64,000 bases of DNA from Catellatospora coxensis (GCF_016862635.1 NZ_BONI01000027.1:1-64000), one strand, 5' to 3'. Positions 1-7,712 are shown, counted from the first letter of the stretch. Numbers and translations are program-made. Notes: generated from the sequence alone by a model not told the origin.

Positions 1-46
1 GATCACCCCGACCACAAGACATACCCGACATACACCACACAGCACC

Positions 47-74
47 TTGACGCCACATAGTCGTTATTGATGGT
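47..74 (+). promoter_or_regulatory. Possible promoter for the acetyltransferase
   Basis: TTGACG (47-52) is followed after 16 bases by GATGGT (69-74). The -35 is good and the -10 is weak. It lies about 70 bases upstream of the chosen start codon of the GNAT gene. No other gene is visible in the first 145 bases. Confidence 0.3.
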
Positions 75-145
75 GTCAGCCTCTGCCGGAGGCAGGAGCC
101 ATTCACCGTTTGCGTGGCGGGGCCGCACCTCGCCATCATCGCGGG

Positions 146-733
146 ATGATCGACCAACCGACCGCCGAATTCTCCATCAAGCCGACTCTCACCGGTGAGA
201 GGGTCGTACTGCGCCCGTTCATCGACGCTGACCTGGACGGCATTCGTGCCGCGCTGGTCGACCCGGAGGTGATCCGGCTGACCGGAAGCACGGCCGACGA
301 GGACGAAGCCGAGCAGGAGAAGATCCTGCGCCGCTGGTACGGAACACGCAACGCCCAGCCGGACCGGCTGGATCTGGCCGTGGTGGACCGCACCACGGAC
401 GGGTGTGTCGGCGAGGTGGTGTTCAACGAGTGGAACAAAGTCAGCCTGAGCTGCAATTTCCGGGTGCTGCTCGGCCCGTCGGGCCGGGACCGGGGCTTGG
501 GCACGGAGGCCGTCCGGATGTTCCTCGGGTACGGCTTCGAGCGGCTGGGCCTGCACCGGATCGAACTGGAGGTGTTCGCGTTCAATCCACGGGCGCGGCG
601 GGTGTACGAGAAGGTGGGTTTCGTCGCCGAGGGAGTGCTACGTGAGGTGCTGCGTGACGGCGACGGCTGGGTCGACGCGACGGTGATGTCGATCCTGGCG
701 GCGGAATGGGCGCGCCATCGCGGCCGGCCGTGA
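146..733 (+). CDS. GNAT family N-acetyltransferase (RimJ/RimL-like)
   Basis: Acetyl-CoA-dependent N-acetyltransferase of the RimJ/RimL type, 195 residues, cytoplasmic. The opening GERVVLRPF strand, an acetyl-CoA loop of the RGLGTEA type and the C-terminal NPRARRVYEKVGF stretch are characteristic of this GNAT subgroup, which acetylates protein N-termini, amino-sugar antibiotics or small amines; the substrate cannot be read from sequence. I chose ATG 146: the reading frame is open from TTG 110, but the extra twelve residues are Arg/Gly/His-rich and unlike the family. The next gene converges and ends 5 bases away. Confidence 0.85.
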   Translation: MIDQPTAEFSIKPTLTGERVVLRPFIDADLDGIRAALVDPEVIRLTGSTADEDEAEQEKILRRWYGTRNAQPDRLDLAVVDRTTDGCVGEVVFNEWNKVSLSCNFRVLLGPSGRDRGLGTEAVRMFLGYGFERLGLHRIELEVFAFNPRARRVYEKVGFVAEGVLREVLRDGDGWVDATVMSILAAEWARHRGRP

Positions 734-738
734 CCGGT

Positions 739-1269
739 TCAGCGGCCGAGCACGCCGCGGGCGTCGGCGAGCACGGCCGGGGTGGCCAGTTCGGCCCAGG
801 ACTCGAACACCTCCCGGAAGTAGCCGCCGTAGCGAGCGGCGAAGTCGGGTGACTGCTCGCACAGGTCGAGTTCGTTGACGATGCTCAGATCGACCAGGGG
901 GCGCAGCTCAGCGGCGGTGAGGGTGTAGACGGTGCCGTCGAAGCGGTCGTGCAGCTGCCGGGTCTGGGCCAGCGGCCGCCAGGTGGCTTTGCGCAGGCAG
1001 GCGGCGTACCGGTGGACGAGCTGTTCGGCCTTGTCGCCGACGGCGGCGCGGAGCAGGGGGCGTTCGTCGAGGGTGAGCAGCGCGGTATCGAAGCCGTCGG
1101 TGCCGTAGGCGGCGTGCGCGAGTCCGGCGAGGGCGACCCATTCGGGCAGGGCGTGGGCGGTGAGCCGGTCGTGGACGCGCTCCAGGTGGGAGCAGAGGCT
1201 GCCGCCGGGGTGGTCGATGGTCTGTGCACCCCGTTGATACAGCAGGGCTTTGACGGATTCGGCGCTCAT
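739..1269 (-). CDS. DUF6817-like protein
   Basis: Soluble protein of 176 residues, resembling actinobacterial proteins of the DUF6817 type. It starts MSAESVKALLYQRG and contains an HLERVH segment, then GLAHAAYGTDGF, a His-rich region of the kind seen in HD-like hydrolases. Function is unknown. The frame stays open upstream to 1461, but the longer version is Pro/Arg-rich and overlaps the neighbouring gene, so ATG 1269 is preferred. On the minus strand a TACCGT box ends 6 bases before this ATG, which fits leaderless transcription. The family name is from memory of similar proteins. Confidence 0.65.
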   Translation of the reverse strand: MSAESVKALLYQRGAQTIDHPGGSLCSHLERVHDRLTAHALPEWVALAGLAHAAYGTDGFDTALLTLDERPLLRAAVGDKAEQLVHRYAACLRKATWRPLAQTRQLHDRFDGTVYTLTAAELRPLVDLSIVNELDLCEQSPDFAARYGGYFREVFESWAELATPAVLADARGVLGR

Positions 1270-1351
1270 CGGGCAACGGTATGGGGCGGACCCCGTGACG
1301 TCACGCGTCAGTGGAAAATCGCACTGGCGGCCGATCGACGTAGCGATCCGG

Positions 1352-1927
1352 TCAGGTCCTGGTGGCGCGCCAGCTCCAGGTGGTGCGGCCCGGGTGGCCG
1401 GGTAGTTCGCCGCGGCCGGTGCACCACAGCAGCACCGCCGCGGGGTCGCCGGGCGGGGCATCGGGGAAAAGCCGGTGCAGGATCAGCTCGGCGAGTTCGC
1501 CGGGCACGGTCCAGGACGGGGCAAGGCCGCGGGTGATGTCGTGGGTGTGCAGCAGCGTCTCGGCCATGCCCATGGCGGCGAAGCCGCTCGGGTCGCAGGG
1601 TCCCCAATGCCAGGCGCGTATTGCGGGGTCGGCGGTGTCGAGGATCGCGGTCAGCAGCCCACCCGCGGCGGTGATGATCTGCAGCAGGTGGGCCGGGGTG
1701 GCCGCGGGCCGCACGGTCAGGTCGCAGGGCAGGTAGGCGTCGTCGGGGGCGGCGGCGAGCTGGGTCGCGTACGCGGTGAGGTCGTGGGCGATGTGTGCGG
1801 CGGTGTCGTGACAGTTCCAGTCCAGCGGCCCGGCCGGCAGGGACCAGTCAGCGGCCAGGTGCGGGCGGAGAGCGGCTTGCAGGCCTTGCAGGGCCTGGCG
1901 GAGATCCTCGGGACCGGGGTCGCGCAT
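1352..1927 (-). CDS. Maleylpyruvate isomerase N-terminal/DinB-fold protein
   Basis: 191 residues. Helical-bundle protein of the mycothiol-dependent maleylpyruvate isomerase N-terminal superfamily (DinB_2-like), common in actinobacteria as mycothiol-linked or metal-binding enzymes of unknown substrate. The WNCHDTAAHIAHDL segment near residue 37 carries the first conserved His, and TLLHTHDITRGL near residue 125 carries the HxHD metal-ligand signature. It ends in a Trp-rich tail. It is read away from the malE promoter region, and the start ATG has no strong ribosome-binding site. Substrate not predictable. Confidence 0.7.
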   Translation of the reverse strand: MRDPGPEDLRQALQGLQAALRPHLAADWSLPAGPLDWNCHDTAAHIAHDLTAYATQLAAAPDDAYLPCDLTVRPAATPAHLLQIITAAGGLLTAILDTADPAIRAWHWGPCDPSGFAAMGMAETLLHTHDITRGLAPSWTVPGELAELILHRLFPDAPPGDPAAVLLWCTGRGELPGHPGRTTWSWRATRT

Positions 1928-1980
1928 CGGTGCACTGTGTCACGTCCGGTGGGGGCGGCGACAGCCGATTCGCCCACCTG

Positions 1981-1998
1981 CTGAAACTGTTAGCAAGG
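1981..1998. promoter_or_regulatory. Possible distal half-operator upstream of malE
   Basis: GTTAGCAAG at 1989-1997 is the exact reverse complement of CTTGCTAAC at 2138-2146, which forms one edge of the malE operator. The preceding GAAACT is also shared with the operator arm. This suggests a second, weaker binding site about 140 bp upstream, possibly for a DNA loop by a LacI-type tetramer. Confidence 0.3.
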
Positions 1999-2029
1999 TC
2001 TGCCAATTGATTTCAGTAGATCACAAGGC

Positions 2030-2045
2030 TGTGAACGGCGTCACG
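2030..2045. promoter_or_regulatory. CRP/GlxR-like site upstream of malE
   Basis: TGTGAACGGCGTCACG matches the CRP/GlxR consensus TGTGA-N6-TCACA at nine of ten defined positions. It lies about 145 bp upstream of the malE start codon and overlaps a second small palindrome, TCACA-N4-TGTGA, at 2021-2034. A cAMP-receptor-type regulator acting on a sugar importer is biologically reasonable. Binding is inferred. Confidence 0.45.
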
Positions 2046-2063
2046 CATGCATATTGTGGCGAT

Positions 2064-2095
2064 TTGACGGGTTTGTTGACGCCTTTTGGTAACGG
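2064..2095 (+). promoter_or_regulatory. Possible malE promoter elements
   Basis: Two TTGACG hexamers at 2064-2069 and 2076-2081 sit between the CRP-like site and the 31-bp operator. I could not find a convincing -10 at standard spacing; GGTAAC/TAACGG around 2088-2095 is the nearest. The location upstream of the operator fits repression by road-block or overlap. Confidence 0.3.
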
Positions 2096-2111
2096 CGTTG
2101 CGGGAAAAGCC

Positions 2112-2142
2112 GCAAGGACTTTCTGAATCAGAAACTTCTTGC
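2112..2142. promoter_or_regulatory. 31-bp palindromic operator (MalR/LacI type) of malE
   Basis: Imperfect palindrome with outer arms GCAAG and CTTGC and inner arms TTTCTGA and TCAGAAA around a single central base. Twelve base pairs are identical in each arm. It resembles the CTTGCAG/CTTTCTGCAAG-type sites known for MalR in streptomycetes. It lies 47 bases before the malE start codon. The likely ligand-responsive regulator is the LacI-family gene at the end of the same cluster. Confidence 0.65.
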
Positions 2143-2188
2143 TAACGTCGCGCGCTGGAAGGACAGGCATACCCCCGAGGAGCGAATA

Positions 2189-3490
2189 ATGCGTCGCACC
2201 GCCAGAGGGATCGCCGTTCTTGCCTCCGCTGCCATCGCACTCGCGGTGACGGCCTGTGGCAACGACGCGACCGAGGCACCCACCAAGACCGACCCCGCGG
2301 CCCTGTCGGCCGAGCTGACGTGGTGGGACACGTCGGACCCCGCCAACGAGGGCCCGGCGTTCAAGGAGCTCATCACCGAGTTCAACAAGAGCTACCCGAA
2401 CGTGAAGATCAACTACCAGTCGGTCCCGTTCGCTGACGCGCAGAACAAGTTCAAGACCGCCGCCGCGGCCAAGTCCGGCGCCCCGGACATCCTGCGCGCC
2501 GAGGTGGCGTGGGTGCCGGAGTTCGCCTCCCTGGGCTACCTGTACAACCTCGACGGCAGCGAGCTGCTGGCCGACGAGTCGGACTACTTCGCCACCCCGA
2601 TGTCGGCGAACAAGTTCGAGGGCAAGACCTACGGCGTGCCGCAGGTCACCGACTCGCTCGCGCTGATGTACAACAAGGCGATCTTCACCAAGGCGGGTAT
2701 CGCCGAGGCTCCGAAGACCTGGGCCGACGTGAAGACCGCGGCCGCGACGATCAAGGCCAAGACCGGCACGGACGGCCTGTTCATCAACGCCGGCGGCTAC
2801 TTCCTGCTGCCGTTCATCTACGGCGAGGGCGGCGACCTGGTCGACACCGCCGCGAAGAAGATCGTCGTGAACTCCGAGGCCAACGTCGCCGGCATCAAGA
2901 TCGCCGCCGACCTGGTCAAGTCCGGCGCCGCGGTCAAGCCGCCGTCGGCCAAGGACTCCTACGGCACCATGATGACCCTGTTCAAGGAGCAGAAGGTCGC
3001 CATGATCATCAACGGCCCGTGGGAGGTCAACAACGTCCGTACCGCCCCGGCGTTCGGCGGCATCGAGAACCTCGGCGTCGCCGCGGTTCCGGCGGGCTCG
3101 GCCAAGGCCGGCGCGCCGGTCGGCGGCCACAACTACGTGCTGTACTCCGGCATGGCGCAGGACAAGGCCGCCGCGGCCATCGCGTTCGTGAAGTTCATGT
3201 CCTCGGCGCAGTCGCAGGCGTTCCTGGCCGACAAGCTGGGCCTGCTGCCGACCCGCAAGTCGGCCTACGAGATCGACAAGGTGAAGAACAACGCGGTCAT
3301 CGCGGCGTTCCAGCCGGTCGTGGCCTCCGCGGTGGCCCGCCCGTGGATCCCCGAGGGCGGCCAGTTCTTCGTCGCGCTCGACACGATGGCCACCGAGGTC
3401 CTGATCCAGGACAAGGACGTCAAGACGTCCCTCGACGGGGTCGCGAACACGTACAAGACCGAGGTCGTCACCGCCTACACGGCGTCCTGA
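2189..3490 (+). CDS. malE: Sugar ABC transporter substrate-binding lipoprotein (MalE-like)
   Basis: 433-residue extracellular solute-binding protein, family 1, which captures maltose or related oligosaccharides outside the membrane and delivers them to the MalF/MalG permeases. The N-terminus has an Arg-rich start, a hydrophobic core and the lipobox VTAC with Cys23 as the lipid anchor. The mature part has the typical LTWWDTSDPANEGPAFKEL opening of maltose/trehalose binders and a GPWEVNN motif about two-thirds through. A GAGGAG ribosome-binding site precedes ATG 2189. It is first in the importer cluster, and a hairpin follows the stop codon. No ATPase gene is present here, so a shared MsiK/MalK-type ATPase elsewhere is inferred. 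Confidence 0.9.
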   Translation: MRRTARGIAVLASAAIALAVTACGNDATEAPTKTDPAALSAELTWWDTSDPANEGPAFKELITEFNKSYPNVKINYQSVPFADAQNKFKTAAAAKSGAPDILRAEVAWVPEFASLGYLYNLDGSELLADESDYFATPMSANKFEGKTYGVPQVTDSLALMYNKAIFTKAGIAEAPKTWADVKTAAATIKAKTGTDGLFINAGGYFLLPFIYGEGGDLVDTAAKKIVVNSEANVAGIKIAADLVKSGAAVKPPSAKDSYGTMMTLFKEQKVAMIINGPWEVNNVRTAPAFGGIENLGVAAVPAGSAKAGAPVGGHNYVLYSGMAQDKAAAAIAFVKFMSSAQSQAFLADKLGLLPTRKSAYEIDKVKNNAVIAAFQPVVASAVARPWIPEGGQFFVALDTMATEVLIQDKDVKTSLDGVANTYKTEVVTAYTAS

Positions 3491-3496
3491 CCCTCA

Positions 3497-3532
3497 CCTG
3501 AGGCCGGTCCCCGCACGGGGGCCGGCCTCAGG
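3497..3532 (+). terminator. Hairpin between malE and malF (attenuator)
   Basis: An 11-bp perfect stem (CCTGAGGCCGG with CCGGCCTCAGG) closes a GC-rich loop directly after the malE stop codon. There is no U-run. Such hairpins typically stabilise or partially terminate the binding-protein message so that it is made in excess over the permeases. Confidence 0.65.
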
Positions 3533-3575
3533 GCCTTTCCCTTGCGCCCCTTTTCACCCCACTCGGAGCACGCCC

Positions 3576-4592
3576 GTGAGCACAGACACCGCCACGCCGG
3601 CCCGGACCAGCCCCCCGCCGCGTGAGACCCGACGACCCGGCCGGCTTCGCCGCAGCTGGGACAAGCACTGGTACGCCTGGGTGATGGTCGCCCCGGTCGT
3701 CATCGTGCTCGGCGTCCTGATCTTCTATCCGCTCGGCCGCGGCATCGTGCTGTCGTTCACGAACCTCACCGAGGCCAACCAGCTCGCCGAGATCTGCAGC
3801 AAGTCGATCACCGGCACCGAGCAGTGCAAGGCCAACCCGAACGCGTGGGAGTTCGTCGGCCTCGACAATTACACGAACATCCTCAGCGGCAAGATCGGCA
3901 AGTTCTGGCAGTGGCTGGGCGTGACGCTGCTGTGGACCGTCGGCTGCGTGGTGTTCCACTACGCCATCGGGCTGGGCCTGGCCGTGCTGCTCAACCGGCC
4001 GATGCGCGGCCGCGGCGTCTATCGGGTGCTGCTGATCCTGCCGTGGGCGGTGCCGGCGTTCGTGTCCGCGTTCGCCTGGCGGTTCATGTTCAACGAGAAC
4101 TTCGGCCTGATCAACTCGGTGCTGGAGTCGGTCGGCATCGAGCGCGTCGCCTGGTTCGCCGACTGGCGCACCTCGCTGCTGACCGCGATCATCACCAACA
4201 TCTGGCTCGGCGTGCCGTTCATGATGGTCACCCTGCTGGGCGGTATGCAGACCATCCCCGGCGAGCAGTACGAGGCCGCCGAGATCGACGGCGCCACCCC
4301 GTGGCAGCGCTTCGTCAACATCACGCTGCCCGGCCTGCGCCCGGTCAGCATGACTGTGCTGCTGCTCGGCACGATCTGGACGTTCAACATGTTCCCGATC
4401 ATCTTCCTGGTCAACGGCGGCGGCCCCGCGGGGCAGACCGAGATCCTGGTGACCGGCGCGTTCCGGGCGGCGTTCGAGGGCATCCGCAACTACTCGCTGG
4501 CCTCGACGTACGGCGTGCTGATCCTGTCCATCCTGCTCGTCTTCTCCGTGTTCTACCGGCGGGCGCTGCGCAAGCAAGGCGAGGTGTGGTGA
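3576..4592 (+). CDS. malF: Sugar ABC transporter permease (MalF-like)
   Basis: 338-residue inner-membrane permease with six or seven hydrophobic segments, the first at about residues 35-58. The binding-protein-dependent transport signature EAAEIDGATPWQRF (the ATPase-coupling EAA loop) lies near residue 230. After TM1 there is a roughly 60-residue external insertion with CSKSITGTEQC, whose two cysteines may form a disulfide. The start is GTG 3576 with GGAG 8 bases upstream. The stop is 1 base before malG, so the two are translationally linked. Confidence 0.9.
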   Translation: MSTDTATPARTSPPPRETRRPGRLRRSWDKHWYAWVMVAPVVIVLGVLIFYPLGRGIVLSFTNLTEANQLAEICSKSITGTEQCKANPNAWEFVGLDNYTNILSGKIGKFWQWLGVTLLWTVGCVVFHYAIGLGLAVLLNRPMRGRGVYRVLLILPWAVPAFVSAFAWRFMFNENFGLINSVLESVGIERVAWFADWRTSLLTAIITNIWLGVPFMMVTLLGGMQTIPGEQYEAAEIDGATPWQRFVNITLPGLRPVSMTVLLLGTIWTFNMFPIIFLVNGGGPAGQTEILVTGAFRAAFEGIRNYSLASTYGVLILSILLVFSVFYRRALRKQGEVW

Positions 4593-4593
4593 C

Positions 4594-5496
4594 ATGACGA
4601 TGACCATGGCCCCCGGCACGACGGCCGGGCAGTCCGCACCCGCCCCGCAGGCCAACAAGCCCAGCCGTGCCAAGCGCAGCCCGCTGGCCTCGCTCGGCCT
4701 GCACGCGACGCTGATCGTCGCGTCGCTGATCGCGCTGACGCCCATCGTGTGGGTGGTGCTGAGCTCGTTCAAGCCCGAGCAGTGGGTGCAGAGCAGCGAG
4801 CTGTCGCTGGTCAAGGAACCGACCCTGGGCAACTACGAGTACGTGCTGTTCGAGACGAACTTCGGCACCTGGATGCTCAACTCGGTGATCATCGCGGTGG
4901 TCACGATGGTGATCGGCATCCTGATGTCGGCGACGACCGGGTACGCGCTGTCGCGGTTCAACTTCCCGGGCCGGCGCAAGCTGATGATGGTGTTCCTGGT
5001 GACGCAGATGTTCCCGGTCGCCATCCTGATCGTGCCGATCTACCAGATCATGGCCACGCTCGGGCTGATCAACACGCATGCGTCGCTGGTCATCGCGTAC
5101 CTGACGATCGCGGTGCCGTTCTGCTCGTGGATGCTCAAGGGCTACTTCGACTCGATCCCGACGTCGCTGGACGAGGCCGCCTCGATCGACGGGTGCGGGC
5201 CGTTCCAGACGTTCTGGCGGGTCATCATGCCGCTGGCCCGGCCGGGCATCGCGGTGACCGCGTTCTACACGTTCCTGACCGCGTGGGGCGAGGTGGCGTA
5301 CGCGTCGGCGTTCATCCAGACCGACGACAGGTTCACCCTCGCGTACGGCATGCAGCAGTTCGTGCCGCAGTTCAACGCCCAGTGGGAGTACCTGACCGCC
5401 GCCGCGGTGCTGGTCACGGTGCCCGCCGGGCTGGTCTTCCTGTACGCCCAGCGCCACCTGGTGTCCGGCCTGACCGCCGGCGGGACGAAGGGCTGA
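4594..5496 (+). CDS. malG: Sugar ABC transporter permease (MalG-like)
   Basis: 300-residue partner permease of the MalFG heterodimer. About 28 polar residues precede TM1 (LIVASLIALTPIVWVVLSSF). The EAA loop DEAASIDGCGPFQTFWRV near residue 190 contacts the nucleotide-binding subunit. It begins 1 base after the malF stop and is followed 1 base later by the regulator gene, forming one transcription unit. Length and topology are standard for the family. Confidence 0.9.
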   Translation: MTMTMAPGTTAGQSAPAPQANKPSRAKRSPLASLGLHATLIVASLIALTPIVWVVLSSFKPEQWVQSSELSLVKEPTLGNYEYVLFETNFGTWMLNSVIIAVVTMVIGILMSATTGYALSRFNFPGRRKLMMVFLVTQMFPVAILIVPIYQIMATLGLINTHASLVIAYLTIAVPFCSWMLKGYFDSIPTSLDEAASIDGCGPFQTFWRVIMPLARPGIAVTAFYTFLTAWGEVAYASAFIQTDDRFTLAYGMQQFVPQFNAQWEYLTAAAVLVTVPAGLVFLYAQRHLVSGLTAGGTKG

Positions 5497-5497
5497 G

Positions 5498-6514
5498 GTG
5501 GGTACGCAGACGCGCGCGCGCCTGGCCGACATCGCCGCCCAGGCGCAGGTCAGCCAGGCGACGGTGTCCCGGGTCCTCAACGACCGGCCGGGCGCGTCGG
5601 CCAGCACCCGGCAGGCGGTGCTGACGGCGCTGGACGTGCTCGGCTACGAGCGGCCCGGCCACCTGCACCGCACCGGCGCGGGCCTGGTCGGGCTGATCCT
5701 GCCCGAGCTGGACAACCCGATCTTCCCGGCGTTCGCGCAGATCGCCGAGTCGACGCTGGCGCAGCAGGGCTACACGTCGATGCTGTGCACGCAGACCCCG
5801 GGCACGGTCAGCGAGGACGAGTACGTCGACATGATGCGCGAGCGTGACGTCGCCGGGATCGTGTTCATGTCCGGCATGCACGCCGCCGCCGACGGCGACC
5901 CGGCCCGATACCACCGGCTGACCACCGACGGTGTGCCGTTCGTGCTGGTCAACGGATTCCTGCCGGGGGTGGCGGCGCCGTTCGTGTCGTGTGACGAGCA
6001 CGGCGCGGCGGAACTGGCGGTGGCGCACCTGGCCTCGCTCGGGCACCGGCGCATCGGCCTGGTGTGCGGGCCGCGCCGGTACACCCCGACGCGGCGCAAG
6101 GTCGCCGGCTATCAGGCGGCGATGGCGGGGCTGTACGACGGCGACCTGGAGGAGCTGATCGAGATCGCGCCGTTCGGGGTCGAGGGCGGTCACGGGGCCG
6201 CGCTGCGGCTGCTGGAGCGGGGTGTGACGGCGATGCTGTGCGGGTCGGACCTGATGGCGCTCGGCGCGATCCGGGCGGTGCGCGCCAACGGGCTGTCCGT
6301 GCCTGAGGACGTGTCGGTGGTCGGGTTCGACGACTCGCTGCTGATGGCGTACACCGACCCGCCGCTGACCACCCTGCGCCAGCCGGTGCGGGCGATGGCC
6401 CAGGCCGCGGTGCGCGCGCTGCTCGACGAGATCGGCGGGTACGCCGCCCCGCACAGCGAGTACATGTTCCGCCCGGAACTGGTGGTCCGCGGCTCGACGG
6501 CGGCGCTGCGCTGA
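5498..6514 (+). CDS. LacI-family transcriptional regulator (MalR-like)
   Basis: 338 residues. The N-terminal LacI helix-turn-helix (RLADIAAQAQVSQATVSRVL) and hinge helix precede a periplasmic-binding-like sugar sensor domain containing VPEDVSVVGFDDS, the family landmark. Starting at GTG, 1 base after the malG stop, it is co-transcribed with the importer and most likely represses it through the palindrome at 2112-2142, releasing on sugar binding. In streptomycetes malR is usually upstream and separate, whereas here it is the last gene of the unit. Confidence 0.88.
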   Translation: MGTQTRARLADIAAQAQVSQATVSRVLNDRPGASASTRQAVLTALDVLGYERPGHLHRTGAGLVGLILPELDNPIFPAFAQIAESTLAQQGYTSMLCTQTPGTVSEDEYVDMMRERDVAGIVFMSGMHAAADGDPARYHRLTTDGVPFVLVNGFLPGVAAPFVSCDEHGAAELAVAHLASLGHRRIGLVCGPRRYTPTRRKVAGYQAAMAGLYDGDLEELIEIAPFGVEGGHGAALRLLERGVTAMLCGSDLMALGAIRAVRANGLSVPEDVSVVGFDDSLLMAYTDPPLTTLRQPVRAMAQAAVRALLDEIGGYAAPHSEYMFRPELVVRGSTAALR

Positions 6515-6541
6515 CAACGTTCTCCGTACCCCGCCTAGGAT
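6511..6541 (+). promoter_or_regulatory. Promoter of the FKBP gene (leaderless)
   Basis: CTGACA (6511-6516) and TAGGAT (6536-6541) are separated by 19 bases. ATG 6549 lies 7 bases after the -10 box, so transcription probably starts at the start codon itself. The -35 overlaps the stop codon of the LacI-type regulator. Confidence 0.55.
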
Positions 6542-6548
6542 GGCTCTT

Positions 6549-6923
6549 ATGACCTTGAGCAAACCGACTGTGGAGTTCCCCGGGGGCGAGGCCCCGACCG
6601 ACCTGGTGATCACCGACCTGATCGTCGGCACCGGCGACGAGGCCGTGCCCGGCCGCCAGGTCGTCGTGCACTACGTGGGCGTGACCTTCGACGGCGGCGA
6701 GGAGTTCGACGCCTCCTGGAACCGCGGCTCCCCGTTCACGTTCCCGCTCGGCGGCGGGCGCGTCATCCAGGGCTGGGACCTGGGCGTGGCCGGCATGAAG
6801 GTGGGCGGCCGCCGCCAGCTGATCATTCCGGCGAAGCTCGCCTACGGCAACCGCGGCGCCGGCGGCGTCATCAAGCCCGGCGACACCCTGGTCTTCGTCG
6901 TCGACCTCCTCGAGGTCCGCTGA
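6549..6923 (+). CDS. FKBP-type peptidyl-prolyl cis-trans isomerase
   Basis: 124-residue single-domain FKBP that isomerises prolyl bonds during protein folding; no signal peptide, so cytoplasmic. The full signature is present: VVVHYVGVTFDGGEEFDAS, then the FPLGGGRVIQGWD pocket and GMKVGGRRQLIIP followed by LAYG. The catalytic-pocket Trp and Asp are conserved. ATG 6540 would add three residues, but ATG 6549 fits a leaderless transcript from TAGGAT at 6536-6541. It is transcribed separately from the importer upstream. Confidence 0.92.
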   Translation: MTLSKPTVEFPGGEAPTDLVITDLIVGTGDEAVPGRQVVVHYVGVTFDGGEEFDASWNRGSPFTFPLGGGRVIQGWDLGVAGMKVGGRRQLIIPAKLAYGNRGAGGVIKPGDTLVFVVDLLEVR

Positions 6924-6936
6924 CCCACTCCCCCGG

Positions 6937-7005
6937 CGATCTTGCGCGAACGGTGGGGACGACACGCTCGTTCCGGGCGTATCGCCAACAGTTCGCGCAA
7001 GATCG
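6937..7005. repeat. Dispersed intergenic palindrome, copy 1
   Basis: Inverted repeat with exact 15-bp arms (CGATCTTGCGCGAAC and its complement) around a 39-base spacer. A second copy, alike in arms and interior (CGATCTTGCG, GACACG, CGGGCGTATC, CCACAGTT/CCAACAGTT), lies at 52814-52882. A further arm-like fragment, GGATCTTGCGG, occurs at 7033-7043. The element is non-coding and could act as a transcription terminator after the FKBP gene or as a REP-like element. Confidence 0.7.
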
Positions 7006-7045
7006 TCGGGATCATGGCGGGGGCGCGGCGGGGGATCTTGCGGGT

Positions 7046-7051
7046 TAGACT
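7046..7051 (+). promoter_or_regulatory. -10 box TAGACT (leaderless)
   Basis: TAGACT ends 6 bases before GTG 7058. No clear -35 is seen; the arm-like repeat fragment lies just upstream. Confidence 0.45.
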
Positions 7052-7057
7052 CGCGCG

Positions 7058-7636
7058 GTGCCGTTGCTGACCGTTGCCGATCCGCTGCCGTGGGTTCCCA
7101 GGCGTGTGCTGGTCGCGGGCACGTCGGGGGCCGGTAAGACCACGCTGTGCGCGGCGATCGCCGCGGCGCTGGGGCTGCCCCGGGTCGAGCTGGATGCGCT
7201 GCACCACGGGCCGGACTGGGTGCCCCGGCCGAGTTTCGCCGCCGAGGTCGCCGCGTTCACGCAACAGCCGCGCTGGGTGACCGAGTGGCAGTACAGCGAC
7301 AAGCTCGGCGACCTGCTGTCCGGCAGCGCCGACACGGTCGTCTGGCTGGACCATCCGCGCCCGCTGATCATGTGGCAGGTCACCCGGCGCACGGTACGCC
7401 GCAGGTGGCGGCGCGAGGAGTTGTGGAACGGCAACACCGAGGGTCCGTTGCACACCCTGTTCACCGATCCCGAGCACGTGATCCGCTGGGCGTGGCGTAC
7501 CCACCGCAAGCCCGGCCTGCGGGTGGCGGCGGTGCTGGAGCAGCGTGGCGAGCACGTCGCCGTGGTCCGCCTGCGCGGGCGGGCCCAGGTGCGGCGGTGG
7601 CTGCGCCGGCTGGACGAGGGCACCCTGCTCGGGTGA
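7058..7636 (+). CDS. P-loop NTPase, adenylate kinase-like
   Basis: 192-residue cytoplasmic nucleotide-binding protein related to topology-modulation/adenylate-kinase-like (FlaR-type) ATPases. Walker A is VAGTSGAGKTTL near residue 20. Then VELDALHHGPDW matches the substrate-side loop of this group, VVWLDHPRP is the Walker-B-like strand, and RRTVRRRWRREELWNGNTEGPL is an Arg-rich LID-like segment. The substrate is unknown. Leaderless GTG start after TAGACT. It is a stand-alone gene flanked by repeat sequence. Confidence 0.75.
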   Translation: MPLLTVADPLPWVPRRVLVAGTSGAGKTTLCAAIAAALGLPRVELDALHHGPDWVPRPSFAAEVAAFTQQPRWVTEWQYSDKLGDLLSGSADTVVWLDHPRPLIMWQVTRRTVRRRWRREELWNGNTEGPLHTLFTDPEHVIRWAWRTHRKPGLRVAAVLEQRGEHVAVVRLRGRAQVRRWLRRLDEGTLLG

Positions 7637-7712
7637 ACCCGCGCCCCGGCGGACCTGCGGCGTTCCGGGACGCCGCGGCCCGGTAGCGGCCCTCATATGA
7701 GGTCAAAGCGCC

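Noticed and set aside
2021-2034. TCACA-N4-TGTGA as an independent regulator site
   Set aside because: It overlaps the better CRP-like site and may be only by-product of it; kept as part of that finding.
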